Positions 25,392-36,821 of a DNA stretch of 64,000 bases are shown one piece after another. The notes beneath the pieces were generated by a model, which saw only the letters and a list, made by a program, of their open reading frames with translations, was not told the DNA's origin and did not search any database. The translations under genes were made by a program, and so were the position numbers. Each line of letters begins with the position of its first letter. Within the stretch, counting starts at the first letter, position 1. The stretch spans positions 587,126 to 651,125 of the forward strand of contig JXTC01000113.1 in assembly GCA_002914845.1 (NCBI GenBank), written 5' to 3'. The stretch is from Trema orientale (Eukaryota > Streptophyta > Magnoliopsida > Rosales > Cannabaceae).

Positions 25392-25721
25392 TATATATTA
25401 TACCTTCTTTCACGTGGTCAGTCAAATAACATATAAAATTAAATAATAAAAAACTATATATATTATACCTCCCCCTACGTACGTGCTCAGTCAAATAACA
25501 TATTAAAACAAATAATAAAAAATTATATGTGCATTAGACTATTTCACAAGACGTAATGTGGTCAACTTGTTTAAAAAAGAAATAAATAAAAAATAAAATT
25601 ATATAAAACAAAACAAACATTAAAAAAATTAAAAAACAATATATATACGATACACTCTTTCACGTCAAATAACATATAAAAAATAAATAAAAAACTATAT
25701 ATACATTAGACCATTTCACAT

Positions 25722-25848
25722 ATCCACGACCAATAGCTCGTGTGGCAAAGCTCTCTCATGAGAGTAAGAGGTGTGGGGTTTGATCCCCACTCTCCTCCCC
25801 CTCCCCACTAATTTGTAACTAAAGTATATATAAAAAAGAAAAAAGAAA
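25722..25848 (+). mobile_element. tRNA-derived SINE
   Basis: A perfect 14-bp duplication AGACCATTTCACAT flanks the element (25708-25721 and 25849-25862). Its head has an A-box-like TAGCTCGTGTGGC and a B-box-like GGGTTTGATCCCC, the internal RNA polymerase III promoter elements of tRNA-derived SINEs. The 3' end is A-rich (TAAAAAAGAAAAAAG). It is nested in the CACTA element. Confidence 0.85.
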
Positions 25849-26213
25849 AGACCATTTCACATTGCGTAATGCGCGACGTGGTCAACCTATTGTTTTTAAA
25901 AAAATAAAAAAATAAAATTATATAAAACAAAACAAAAATTTAAAAATTTAAAAAAATTATACGACGCTGCATAAAAGCGTCGTCATGTAGGGGTATTCAA
26001 TGTCGCTTTTGTGCGACCTGATATACTTATTACGTCATGTTTCTAACGACATGTATCTTTCTACCTTATTACTTAAAACGCGATGTAAAAGGTGGAGTGC
26101 TCTATTACATCGCACTTTCCGTTACGCTATACGCCACATTTTTCCACATCGTGCGACTTCTCAAAGCGACGTGGAATATAGTGACGTTGTAACTCCATTT
26201 TATAGTAGTGGTG

Positions 26214-26738
26214 GGTAACTTCTGGTTTATTAGCTTTTTATTTTGATTCTTCCTTGATCCATGCTTCAAAGTATACAAGAACTTGTGCCTGCAATAACTA
26301 TAACAATTCTTAATGATGCCAAAAAGTCAACTAAATATATAGAGATTCAAAGTTTGAAAGTCGAAACAACAATCCAAATTATTTTATAAAAACTCACAAT
26401 TATAAATCACCAATATTCTACCATGTTTATTTAGGTTAATATAAGAAAATTATATTGACATTCATCTTTGTCAAAATTACAATGATACTTCACATACTAA
26501 AAATATTTATACTAATAACTCTTAAAATCGGAATAAAGAACACACATATGCTTTCTGATTTACTTGAACTTTGACAAAAATTTAATTTTTTACCATTAAA
26601 TTTTATTTAATTTAGTCTTTTTATACTAAAATAACATCACTTAATTGTTAAAATCAAAATAATAATACGTTACATGAAGGGATCGAGCAACGAGACAAGT
26701 TCATGGCAGGTATGACTATCCTATCTCTAATCCATACT
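26214..26738. other. Gene-free interval between CACTA and copia element
   Basis: AT-rich; no gene or clear repeat. The leftmost part is the continuation of the segment interrupted by the CACTA insertion. Confidence 0.5.
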
Positions 26739-27179
26739 GTTGAAAAAAAAAAACTTGTTTTCAAGCCCATGAGAAAATGCTATAAGTCTATCAACATGGG
26801 GTCTAATAATTTGGAGTAACCCTTGGCCCAAGTTCATCAAAACTTATAAAAGAGAAGTTTAATTAGAAAAATAACCCAATTCCTAGAAAGCTCTACTTAT
26901 AAATCATGTAATTTGTGTTAGGTTAAGTGTATGATGTTTGTAATTTTTATATTTCTTTAATTAGACCACTTTGTGTGGTTGAGAATGATTTATGCTAACT
27001 ATAAATATCTCTTCCCATTTGAGTTCTAAGCATAAAGTAAGAAGCAAAGCTTCTATGAGTGAAGTGAGGAAGAAAAGAAGCATAGTTTCTAGTGAGTGAG
27101 CAAGCTTGAAGAGTAAAATTGAGAGTTTTCTCTGGTAATAATATTTGAGTGATTAATAAAGTTTGTTTTATTTCCAACA
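26739..27179 (+). mobile_element. 5' LTR of a Ty1/copia retrotransposon
   Basis: It starts TGTTGAAAA and ends TTTCCAACA, giving the usual TG..CA short inverted ends, and is about 441 bp long. Immediately downstream, TGGTATCAGAG (27183 onward) is the initiator tRNA-Met primer-binding site typical of copia. A TATAAAAGAGA box lies at about 26844. The matching 3' LTR was not found. Confidence 0.7.
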
Positions 27180-30100
27180 AAATGGTATCAGAGTAAGGTT
27201 ATGAGAGATCTCTTGAAATTCTAAGTATGCTTTGTGAATGCAGCTTTGATTGATTTTCCACATCAGAAAAGAGTCCTTAAGATTGAGAATGTGAGTAACT
27301 TGCTCCCAACTTATCACTATTTGTATATTAAATTGAAGAGCTCGACGAGACGAACACACTGTCGCAAAAATTAGCCCAATCGGAATTCGAACGAGCTTGT
27401 ACGATTCGCCAAAAGTTTGTTACCAGAAACTGAGTCAACACACCGAGTTGAGCCGAGTTCGAGTCAGAACTGAGCTGCCAAGCCTGTTGACCAAGCCATT
27501 AGAGTCGTTTAACCTAACTATTAACCTAGTCGTCTAAGCTATTGGTCGAGCCATTGACCTCAGCTGTTGACCAGAGCTATTGACTGGTGTTAACTTTTGA
27601 CCAAAAAGGTTGATTTTGACAATTGACTTTGACCAAGTCGATTGACTAGTCAATCCTAAGGTTTGTCGATGTTCCAGATCTATTCATGTAGTTGCCAAAA
27701 TCTCACTCTATTGAGAGCTATAGCTACCAGCAGTTTAGCATCTATTCAAGTTCCACCACTTAAGAGCAGCAACTTTGATAACTGAACTATCAAAATAAAG
27801 GTACTCCTTAGAGCACATAATGTCTAGGAAGTAGTAGAGAAAGGCTACGAAGAGCCAAGAGATGAGATGACACTATCCTCAACACAAAAGGATAGCTTAA
27901 AGGATTCAAGAAAGAGAGACAAAAAAGCTCTCCTCCTCATCTACCAAGCCTTAGATGATGACGGGTTTGAGAAAATCTCAAGTGTAACCTCCGCTAAGGA
28001 AACATGGAAGAAACTTCAAGTTTCTTACAAGAAAAAAGATAAAGATAAAAAGGTTCACCTTCAAACTCTAAGAGGAAAGTTTGATTCACTGCACATGAAG
28101 GAAACTGAGTCAATTTTTGACTAGTTTTCTAGAGTTTATTCATTTCCAATCAAATGAAAAGAAATAGTGAGCAATTAAAAAATATTGCGATCATAAAAAG
28201 ATTCTCCGATTGTTAGATCCAAAATTTTTCAAAGATATAGGAGCCATAATGATAGAATAACTCTTAGGTTCCTTACGAGCCTACGAAGGAAAAAAAAAAA
28301 GAAGAAGTCTAATTTCAAGGATCAGCTTCTGAAGACACAACTCACAGAAAAAGAAGATAGCTAATATAGCGATAGAAGTCAACATGGTCGTAATAGAGGA
28401 CAAGGACGAGGACAATGACGTGATACAAGTTATGGTCGTGGACGAGGTTGGAATTCCAATAACAATAACAATTATCATAATAGCAATTTCAAAAGAGGAG
28501 AAAGCTCTACAAGAGATCATAGTAGAGGCCGATCATACTCGAGGCATAAGCAGTCTTAAGTTGAATGTTACAATTGTCATAAATTTAGACATTATGCTAG
28601 AGAATGTAGAACACCTAATAGCAGAATTTAAGAAAAAGTCAATTGCGTTGAAGAGAAGAGAGAAGAGAATGATATCGTGCTACTAGCATATAGCGACAAT
28701 AATGAAGGTCAAGACAACACATGGTATCTTGACACTAGTGCTAGCAAGCATATGTGTGGGTATTGATCAATATTTGTGAAGCTTGATGAATCAATAAGTG
28801 AGAATATTTCTTTCAGTGATGATTCTAAAGTAGCGGTAAAATAAAGAAGTAAAATTCTTATCCGCTTGAAAAATGGAGGACATCAATTCATTTCAAATAT
28901 TTATTATGTACCCACTATGAAAACAAATATTTTGAGTTTGGGACAGCTCTTAGAGAAAGGCTGTGATATTCATTTGAAATATTACAATAATTCTATAAGA
29001 GATAATAACATGAACTTAATTGCCAAATTGTCTATGTCAAGAAATAGAATGTTCTTGTTGAACATTCAAAATAATGTAACAAAATGTCTCAAAGCATGTT
29101 ACAAGGATTCATCATGGCTATAGCATTTGAGATTTAGGTATCTCAACTTTGGAGGACTAGAGCTATTATCTAAGAAAGAAATAGTGAGAGGCTTGCCAAG
29201 CATCAATCATCCTAATTAGCTTTATGAATGATGCTTACTCAGGAAGCAATTCAAGAAAAACTTTCTAAAGGAGTCGAATTTGAGAACCCAAAAGCCACTC
29301 GAGCTCGTGCACACAGAAGTGTGCGGTCCTCTCAAATCAAGTTCTTTTGGTAAAGCAATTACTTCCTGCTCTTCATTGATAATTTCTCAAGAAAGACTTA
29401 GGTTTATTTTTTGAAACAGAAATTAGAAGTCTTTGAGGCTTTTAAAAAGTTCAAAGCAGCGGGAGAGAAAGAAAACAGTCCTCAGATTAAAGCCATAAGA
29501 TCTTACAGAGAAGGAGAATTCACTTCTAAAAAGTTCCAAGAATTCTACGAAGCAAATAGAATTTGATAACCCTTAATAATTCCGAGATCCCTCTAACAGA
29601 ATGATGTGGCAGAAAAGAAGAATCGGACCATCCTCAAAATACCTCAAAGTATGCTGAAAAGGAAGAGATTGCCCAATGAGTTCTGGGCAGTAACTGTTGC
29701 ATATGTGATCTACTTGTCTAATCGATCTCCAACAAGAAGTATGTGAGAAAAGACATTACAAGAAGCATGGAGTGGACAAAATCTTGGAATCTCTCATCCC
29801 AGAGTCTTTGGTAGCATAGCCATGTACATATGTCAAATGAAAGAAGAATTAATCTTGACGAAAAAAGTGAAACTTCATCTTTATTAGATATAATACAAAC
29901 TCGAAGGGCTATAAGTTGTACAATCTCAACAATAGAAAAGTAATCATTAGCCAAGATGTAATATTCAATGAAGAAGGTGAATGAGACTTTGGTTCTTAAA
30001 CAAATGAGTACAGTTTCTTTTTACAATTTGAAGATGAAGAAACACCAGCAGAGCAAGCAAGAGAATTCCATCAAGGGGCTACTACTTTACCTACTTTGCC

Positions 30101-30710
30101 AACATCATCCACTCATGAAGATTCACCACCATCATTCCTAAATGAAAGAAATGAAGAACGCATAAAGAGTCTTCACAACCTCTACGAGGTAACTGAGAGG
30201 CTTGATAATCTCACTCTTTTTTTGCTTCTTCGTTGATTGTGAACAGGTGAACTTCCAAGAGGTTATACAAGATGAGAAGTGGAGGAATACGATAGATGAA
30301 AAAATCAAGACCATAGAGAAGAATGATACTTGGGAAATATCCATTCTTCCCAAAGGTCATAAAACTATTGATGTAAAATGGGTGTACAAGGTAAAAAAGA
30401 ATGCCAATGAAAAAGTAAAAAGATATAAAATAAGGCTTGTTGCGAAAGGCTTTATTACTTTTTTTGCCTCTTTGCTCCTATTGCACAGTTAGAAACTCTA
30501 GGACTAATCATTTTTCTTTGCGAAAGGCTTTATAGTCAAAGAGCCGACATTGACTACGACGAAGTATTTTCTGTTATTGCACAATTGAAAACTATAAGAC
30601 TAATCATTTCTCTTGATGCTTAGAACAAATAAAAGACCCATCAGAAGGATGTGAAGTCTGTATTTCTGAATGGAGTTCTTGAGGAAGAAGTCTACATCGA
30701 ACTAATGTAA
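27180..30710 (+). pseudogene. Decayed Ty1/copia gag-pol, 3' truncated
   Basis: In order: gag (27867-28124, UBN2-like with a TWKKLQVSYK motif); zinc knuckle (about 28560-28620, CYNCHKFRHYARECR); aspartic protease (about 28720, DTSASKHMCG, where DTGAS-type would be expected); a GAG-pre-integrase and integrase region (about 28860-29720) full of stops; and reverse transcriptase N-terminus (30240-30460, VKWVYKVKKNANEKVKRYK and RLVAKGF). The RT is then disrupted by a roughly 80-100 bp tandem duplication and stops after the YIELM motif near 30705. RNase H, PPT and 3' LTR are missing. It is on the plus strand, opposite to the neighbouring host genes. Frameshifts are frequent, so it is an old dead copy. 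Confidence 0.85.
30441..30614 (+). repeat. Tandem duplication inside the reverse transcriptase remnant
   Basis: TGCGAAAGGCTTTA begins two successive units (30441 and 30519), each continuing to a TTGCACA.TT.AAACT.TA..ACTAATCATTT block. The second unit is longer and retains the IDYDEVFSVIAQL-type reading; the first is shortened. Confidence 0.75.
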
Positions 30711-32364
30711 AATTTTACAATAACAACCACCCCCTCTGTTTTATCTCCCTATCCTTTTTCTTAATGAAACACCTCCTTAAAATTTAAAATTTAAATATCT
30801 TCTTAATACACACCTTTCTAATATTTCTTATTCCAAACTTGGACATTATTCACTAAAAAGTTTTAGAAAATTTCTTTTCCCACCCACTAGTTCTAGAATC
30901 TTCAATCATGTATCTTATTCTTCAACTTTTCTCTTTCTTGATAAAAACTCACTTTAAGATCTAAGAATTTAAAAGAATAGATAGAACAATTTTGAGATTC
31001 AAATTATTAATCAATTTTCATTATTTCATTTTGCTATTGTTTACTTATTTCTCCCAAAAAAAAAAAAAAGGTTAGGGTTCTTAAGTAAAAAGTTAGGCTT
31101 CTTGAATTTTCTTTTTCATGAACTTTAAATTAGAATTTTAGGTAGAGAAAGGGAGGTAGCGAGGGAGATATTCACTTAATCCAAATTATTGCAATTTAAA
31201 AGCCACAATATGTTCATTTATAATTTCAAAGCTTAATCTCACTTAAACGATTTTAATTTTTTTAAGGATTTTCTTTTTAATTTCAAGAATGATAGATTTC
31301 ATAAAAAGTGTTCAAAGGGGTGTGTCAAGAACTAATATTATAATTAAGAACGAAGATTCTAATTGTTTAATGTTTATTTTGTCCATTTATGTTATTTTGT
31401 GTATAGTTAGTTTTATCATAAATTAAGATTTATGAGTAGTGGAAAAAGGAAAAAACAAAAAAAGGTGGGGATAAAGCCACTGTTAAAGGGCTTTTTAGCC
31501 AAATGACCGAATTTTGGATCATAGTTTGCAAAATAGCTATTTTTCAAACACTGCTAAAAAAATTGCCGAACTTCTAAAATTATTTAAAAAATGGCCTTTT
31601 TTCATATTTAGTATATCAAAATATATTGATTTATTTTTAAAAAACTGATTTATTTTTAAAAAATTTTAAAATAATAGATTTACTTTTTCAAAAATTGATT
31701 TACCTTATAAAAATTTGATTTACTTTATTTATTATATCAAAATATTTCGATTTATTTTTTAAAATTGATTTATTTTTAAAAAAATTGATTTACTATTTCA
31801 AAAATTGATTTATTTTATAAGAAAAAATAGATTAACTAAAAAACGGCTATTTATCAAAATAAAATTATAAAATGATCATTTATTAAATAGGTGTAAAAAA
31901 ATGGGCCATTTTTTTTTATATTGATATTAAAAAAAAAGATCATTTCTTATAAATACTCAAATATATATTTAGTATTTACGAAAAAAAAAAGGACGTTCAT
32001 AATGAAAAAATACTTCTATCATAAATCTATTATAAATGAGCCTCTATTATAAATATCCTCACAAGTGGTTGTTTATGACCATTATATACGTTTGGAAGTG
32101 TGTCCACTCAGTCATCTACCGTCTAGCCGTTACAAATCCAATGGTCAAAAATTTGATTATAATTTTTTGGATTGGATTCAGTCTGGATTTTGGTTTGGTC
32201 AATTGGGCCTTAGCACGACTTTTTGGCAGTTTTTTAGCTTGTCAAGTCTTTGACTTCCAAAATGATTTTGAACACTAGTAAAACTTTTGAAATCATTTTA
32301 GATAAATATTCTTCTTCAGCCAGTTTAACTTTCAGAGAAAAATTCAATTACACAACCAAACATG
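30711..32364. other. Gene-free interval with AT-rich tandem repeats
   Basis: 31610-31840 repeats AAAATTGATTTATTTTT-like units about every 20-35 bp on one strand. The flanks (GGGCTTTTTAGCCAAATGACCG near 31490 and AAATGGGCCATTTTTTT near 31905) may mark a decayed MITE, but the inverted match is short. No gene seen. Confidence 0.4.
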
Positions 32365-34338
32365 CTACCAGTAATCCCCACAAGAACAGGAACCATTTCC
32401 AAAATGGTGAAATCGAGTACAATCCCTGACAACAATCTCCCTGCCATAAACCTTAGATATGAGCTTAAAAACAACATGACAGTCTACACAGACTCTCAAA
32501 TTCTTCAAAATCCGAATGGGAGTCCTTGGAGCTGTATTAACAAGCATAAAAGCCACTGCAATTTTCTCACTGTGATAAGACAAAGCAGTCTCCTTTTCCT
32601 CCTCCTCTATGTCTGCAAGAACATTTGCTGTATGAGGCACATAACCTTCCAATCTTAACAAACTTGTGATCTCTGCTAGCTTAGCGTAAGTCTCCTCACT
32701 CTGCGGATGAGATCTATCGGCCATCATGAACTCAAAAACACGATTTCCCAACTCAACAAGACTATAGCCAGGAGTTTTCCTCACACCTTGCCTCAGCATT
32801 GCCCTTCTCACCTTCTGGACATCTGACCAACGATTCTCCGATGCATAAAGATTGGATAGAAGGATGTAATCCCCACTATGTCCAGGCTCTAATTGTTGGA
32901 GCCGACTTCTTGCCAACTCTCCTAGAACCAAATCCCCATGTATTGTACATGCTCCTAGTAAGGTTCTCCAAATGACAGCATTGGGCTTCAATGGCATGTT
33001 TTGTATGTATTCATATGCTTCTTTCACCAAACCTGCCCTACCCAACAAATCAATCATGCAGCCATAATGTTCTATTCTGGGCACAATGCCATACTTCTCT
33101 TCCATCTGTCCAAAGTAATTGAACCCTTCATTGACCATTCCACAGTGGCTGCAAGCATACAAGACACCCACAAAAGTTATCTCAGTAGGAACCAATCCCT
33201 CATTTTCTAACTCTTTAAAGAGCTCGAGAGCTTCTTTGCCAAAACCATTAATAGCCAAACCAACTATTAAAGAAGTCCAAGAAACCACACTTCTTTCATT
33301 CGCTTCATTAAACACTCTTTTGGCATCTCTAATGCTCCCACACTTTGCATAAAGGTCCAGAAGTGCATTATTAGCATGCAAGTTCGAATTCAAGAAACCG
33401 ACTTTTAACACATACACATGGGCCCTCCTACCCAAAGCTAAAGCTCCAAGCTCACCACAAGCGGACATCACACTTACCATTGTAAATCCATCCGGCTCCA
33501 CACCTTCAAAACCCATGTCTCTAAAAAGCACCAGAGCCTCGTTAGGCCTCCCATTCAGAGCAAACCCATTAATCACAGTATTCCAAGCCACAAGATCTCT
33601 TTGAGGCATTAATTCAAACACCTTGTGCGCACTCTCAACACACCCAAAACAACCATACATGTGAAGCAAAGCGTTCTGAACAAAAACCAAAGATTCAAAC
33701 CCATCTCTCAAAACCACAGAATGAACCATCTCACCTTCCCTAACAGCCGTTAACTTAGCTAGAGCCTTCAAAAGAAAAGGGTAACTATGAGTATCAGCTT
33801 TAACAGAAGAGAAAGCACGCATATGGCGATAAAGCTCAATCGCTGGCCTGGGATTCTCGCTCTCAGCATAGCCTCTAATCATGGTGTTGAATGTGAATAT
33901 GTTTGGGTTATCGATTTGGGAAAAGACGTTGTGGGCATACCCCATTGGAGCCGAGAGAGCAACAATGGCAAAGATCAGGTGTTTGCCCATATCTGGGTCT
34001 GTGATTGGGACGCCATGTCTGATCGAAAAGGCGTGGATTTGCATCAGTTTGGGCTTCGACGAAGCGCAGAACTGCAACAGAGATATGCATTTCGCGATCG
34101 GAATGTATGGAGTTGGTGAAACGATTGTCGTTGGAAGGGAAGGACGGTTGGCGTTCGTGGGGTAGCGATGTGAAGTTGATGATGAGAAACGACGTCGGAG
34201 AGATGGGTTGGCGAAGAAGAAGAAGAAGAGAGATGGTCTGGTAAATAGGAATTGCTTAGAGAGCATATCAGAATCATGTTCTTGAATTTGAATTATGCAT
34301 CGACTTCGGTTAGTCGAGGAGTCCTCGCAAAATGACAA
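32365..34338 (-). CDS. DYW-type PLS pentatricopeptide repeat protein (organelle RNA editing)
   Basis: A single intron-less frame of 657 residues. An N-terminal presequence rich in Ser, Arg and Phe is followed by PLS-type PPR motifs from about residue 130 to 480 (for example NIFTFNTMIRGYAE, DLVAWNTVINGFA, SVVSWTSLIVGLA), then E and E+ motifs and a C-terminal DYW domain. The DYW deaminase signature is complete: H589-S-E591, C617-x2-C620, and the HHFGNGSCSCGDYW end with C651 and C653. Such proteins bind organelle transcripts and deaminate specific cytidines. The closest protein I know is Arabidopsis At4g21065. The ATG at 34266 (residue 25) is an alternative start that would put the targeting peptide at the very N-terminus; I list the longer frame. 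Its length is normal for the family. Confidence 0.93.
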   Translation of the reverse strand: MSFCEDSSTNRSRCIIQIQEHDSDMLSKQFLFTRPSLFFFFFANPSLRRRFSSSTSHRYPTNANRPSLPTTIVSPTPYIPIAKCISLLQFCASSKPKLMQIHAFSIRHGVPITDPDMGKHLIFAIVALSAPMGYAHNVFSQIDNPNIFTFNTMIRGYAESENPRPAIELYRHMRAFSSVKADTHSYPFLLKALAKLTAVREGEMVHSVVLRDGFESLVFVQNALLHMYGCFGCVESAHKVFELMPQRDLVAWNTVINGFALNGRPNEALVLFRDMGFEGVEPDGFTMVSVMSACGELGALALGRRAHVYVLKVGFLNSNLHANNALLDLYAKCGSIRDAKRVFNEANERSVVSWTSLIVGLAINGFGKEALELFKELENEGLVPTEITFVGVLYACSHCGMVNEGFNYFGQMEEKYGIVPRIEHYGCMIDLLGRAGLVKEAYEYIQNMPLKPNAVIWRTLLGACTIHGDLVLGELARSRLQQLEPGHSGDYILLSNLYASENRWSDVQKVRRAMLRQGVRKTPGYSLVELGNRVFEFMMADRSHPQSEETYAKLAEITSLLRLEGYVPHTANVLADIEEEEKETALSYHSEKIAVAFMLVNTAPRTPIRILKNLRVCVDCHVVFKLISKVYGREIVVRDCTRFHHFGNGSCSCGDYW

Positions 34339-35151
34339 TATTACATTTTTTTTAAAAAAAATAAAATGACCATTTTTGATCCATTTTTCATTTTACGCCA
34401 GTTGCTCATTGTAAAAGCAAAGATCAATCAAGCAAAGATCAATCAAGATATCTACCATTTTACTTGTAGCCTTTTTTTTTTTTAACCTTTTTATATTTAG
34501 TCGACTCGTCGTCGCCGTTGACTCAATCAGTCAATCAGATTAATGTTACATTAACAATCACAGCGAAAAATATATCTATCTATCTATATATATATATATA
34601 TAGATATACAAACATTAACACCCTCAATACAAGTAAAAATTAAAAATTAAAAAAAGTTATATAGACAGTCATCTATTGATTGTTTTGATTAAAATTTTAC
34701 TTATCGCTATTAAATTTTTAGTTTTTGCAATTAAAATAACAAATAATTATCATGATTTTACTTTAAAAAATAGCTAAATGGTGAAAATGTCATTAATTTT
34801 CTTTTTGTTTCCCTCCCCCCCCCCTCCTAAAGTTACTGGGTCTCCTTTCAATTTTTGTTTAAGAGCGTTATTATGAGCTTTTACATAGGTGAATGGGTGT
34901 ACATTACTAACTAAAATAAGCACGGTCAATGGGTGTCAATGTAATTGTACTAACTAAAATAAACAAAATACGGATAAAAAAAATTCCTCAAATTGGCATT
35001 TATTTTGGGTTCATTGAATGATTCATCATATACTTATATGTTACATTGTTACTAGTGTTGAAAAGATAAATATATGCTTTAAAAAGTTCTTATCATTTTA
35101 AAATGAGTAGTGTACTGCATCTCGATTAGTCAAAAGAAAAAGCATAATTAG
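34339..35151. other. Intergenic region with microsatellites
   Basis: ATCT/TA microsatellite at about 34568-34605 and a C-run at 34813-34824. The stretch 34985-35240 is related to 36105-36400, on the other side of the candidate solo LTR. Confidence 0.45.
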
Positions 35152-36074
35152 TGTTGGAGAATGTGTCGGTTTTTTATGGAAATGACGTGCCATTGTGTTA
35201 AAGACAGTAGTGTTGATCCTATAGTGTATTATATAAGTTTTAAGGGTCTCAAATTAAGTTAATTAACAAGTATAAATACAATTTACTAATTAAAAACAAT
35301 AATAGTCATATTTGACTAAGAATAAGCACGAAGGACTAGTAAAAATCAGCACAAAAAGATTTTTACTTGGTTCAACTAAAGTTTCACGTAATTTACATCT
35401 AAGAGACCCAGTCCAACAAAATCAAATCCACTAATAATCAAAACAAGGTTAAATTCCAAGAGTTGGAATTATACACAAATAGAAACTCCCTTAATTTGAT
35501 GGAATCATTTGCTGGTTGATAGAGATACGAAGTAGCTAAGCGTCACACTTAGCTTCAAGATGGTTAGGCTCCCCCTAACTCTAGTGAACTGAGAATCCCT
35601 CTCAGCTGCAGCTGCTTAAACTCCTTCAAGCTGAAACTATCTAAGAGACTCCCTTTATTGGTTAAAGCTTGAATCCCACAAGCTTATACGAAGAAATAAG
35701 ATATATTTATCAAAATCTCTCTCTCTCTCTCTCTCGTGGAGTCATTCACTCTCTAGATTTGGAAATTTTCGTACTGAAAGAGCTCAAGGGAGAAGAAGTG
35801 CATTACAACCCATTTAAAGCAAAAAAAAAGATTCCGTTAACTATACAAAAAGACTAAAATAGTTATCTGACAAATATCCATGAAGTCGTTCTAGGAGTGC
35901 TCACATTGTACATAAGGAGTGACCACTTTGCAAAAAAATCAATGGTTACAAAGCTACAAAACTAGAACCAATCCATAAAGCCAACATCACAATCAGAATT
36001 CTCATTATGCAATACATAGACATAGTAATGAACACCTACTTCAAGTTACATAAGGCGTGCCAAAATTCCCAACA
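35152..36074 (-). mobile_element. Candidate solo LTR of a copia element
   Basis: On the plus strand it starts TGTTGGAGAATG and ends ATTCCCAACA, giving TG..CA ends with a short inverted match, and is about 923 bp long. Internal sequence (TTTTTACTTGGTTCAACTAAAG.. and ..AGAGACCCAGTCC) is of the type seen in copia LTRs read in reverse. A 17-bp CT microsatellite lies at about 35718. The bases just outside (ATTAG and TATGA) do not form a target duplication, so the boundaries are uncertain. Confidence 0.4.
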
Positions 36075-36195
36075 TATGACCTTACCTTTCTTTCCATCTT
36101 CATATTATTAACTCAAATGAAAAAAGCAACGTGTATGACAATCTTCTAATGGGGACTTTATTGAGTGATTCATCACGTCTTTATTTGTTGTTAAT

Positions 36196-36340
36196 GTTAA
36201 TAAAGATATAATTCTATGCTTTGAGTAGTGAATTGCTTTTTGGGTTAATAAAGATATAATTCTATGCTTTGAGTAGTGAATTGCTTTTTGGGTTAATAAA
36301 GATATAATTCTATGCTTTGAGTAGTGAATTGCTTTTTGGT
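36196..36340. repeat. 48-bp tandem repeat, three copies
   Basis: The unit begins GTTAATAAAGATATAATTCT and ends GAATTGCTTTTTGG; copies start at 36196, 36244 and 36292 and are essentially identical, which suggests recent expansion. No coding role seen. Confidence 0.9.
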
Positions 36341-36821
36341 TAGCGAACAGAAAAAGGAAATTTACGCATTAGTGGCCAGAGAATGCAGTTGCGTTTGTCC
36401 TAGTTTTGGATGAATGAAGCTTTACGTATGTAAGTATTTTCTATGTATAGCATCCCACCAATTAACGAACTTAATTATTAGACACCACATTGTGAGTATT
36501 AATAAATATTTTCAGTAAATTTATTAAAAAAAAATTGATATAGATAAGAAGAGTAATGTCACGAACACTCATTGTTCAGGTGAAAACGAGCATACGCAGG
36601 TAAAGCACATCAAATTCTTTAAACAAAACTGCCTCCTATATATCTATCATCAATAAGTGCTATCATAACCAACGTTTTTTATTGGCCATGTCTGTGGAAG
36701 GACAGGCTATTATACGTACAAAAGAGGAGAGTGGCTAGCTCCTCTGTGTTCCTCTCCATCTAATAACAACTACACAAAAGAAAAATGGAATAAAAAAGTG
36801 GGAAATAATCAACCAAAATAT

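Larger units (their letters stand above)
23130..26210. mobile_element. Non-autonomous CACTA transposon (3081 bp) with nested insertions
   Basis: The left end is CACTACTAGAAAATTGG and the right end, read on the minus strand, is CACTACTATAAAATGGA. The flanking 3-bp duplication is GTG (23127-23129 and 26211-26213), as expected for CACTA. Subterminal regions carry repeated GACGT / GCGACGTG / GTCGC motifs on both sides. No transposase frame is present, so it needs an enzyme in trans. A 901-bp hairpin element (24491-25391) and a SINE (25722-25848) have inserted into it. Ends and duplication are direct observations. Confidence 0.88.

Noticed and set aside
25735..25800. Possible tRNA gene (A-box and B-box present)
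   Set aside because: No cloverleaf pairing; it is flanked by a 14-bp duplication and has an A-rich tail, so it is a SINE head.
33001..34165. Plus-strand ORFs opposite the PPR gene
   Set aside because: Antisense shadows of the PPR coding sequence.
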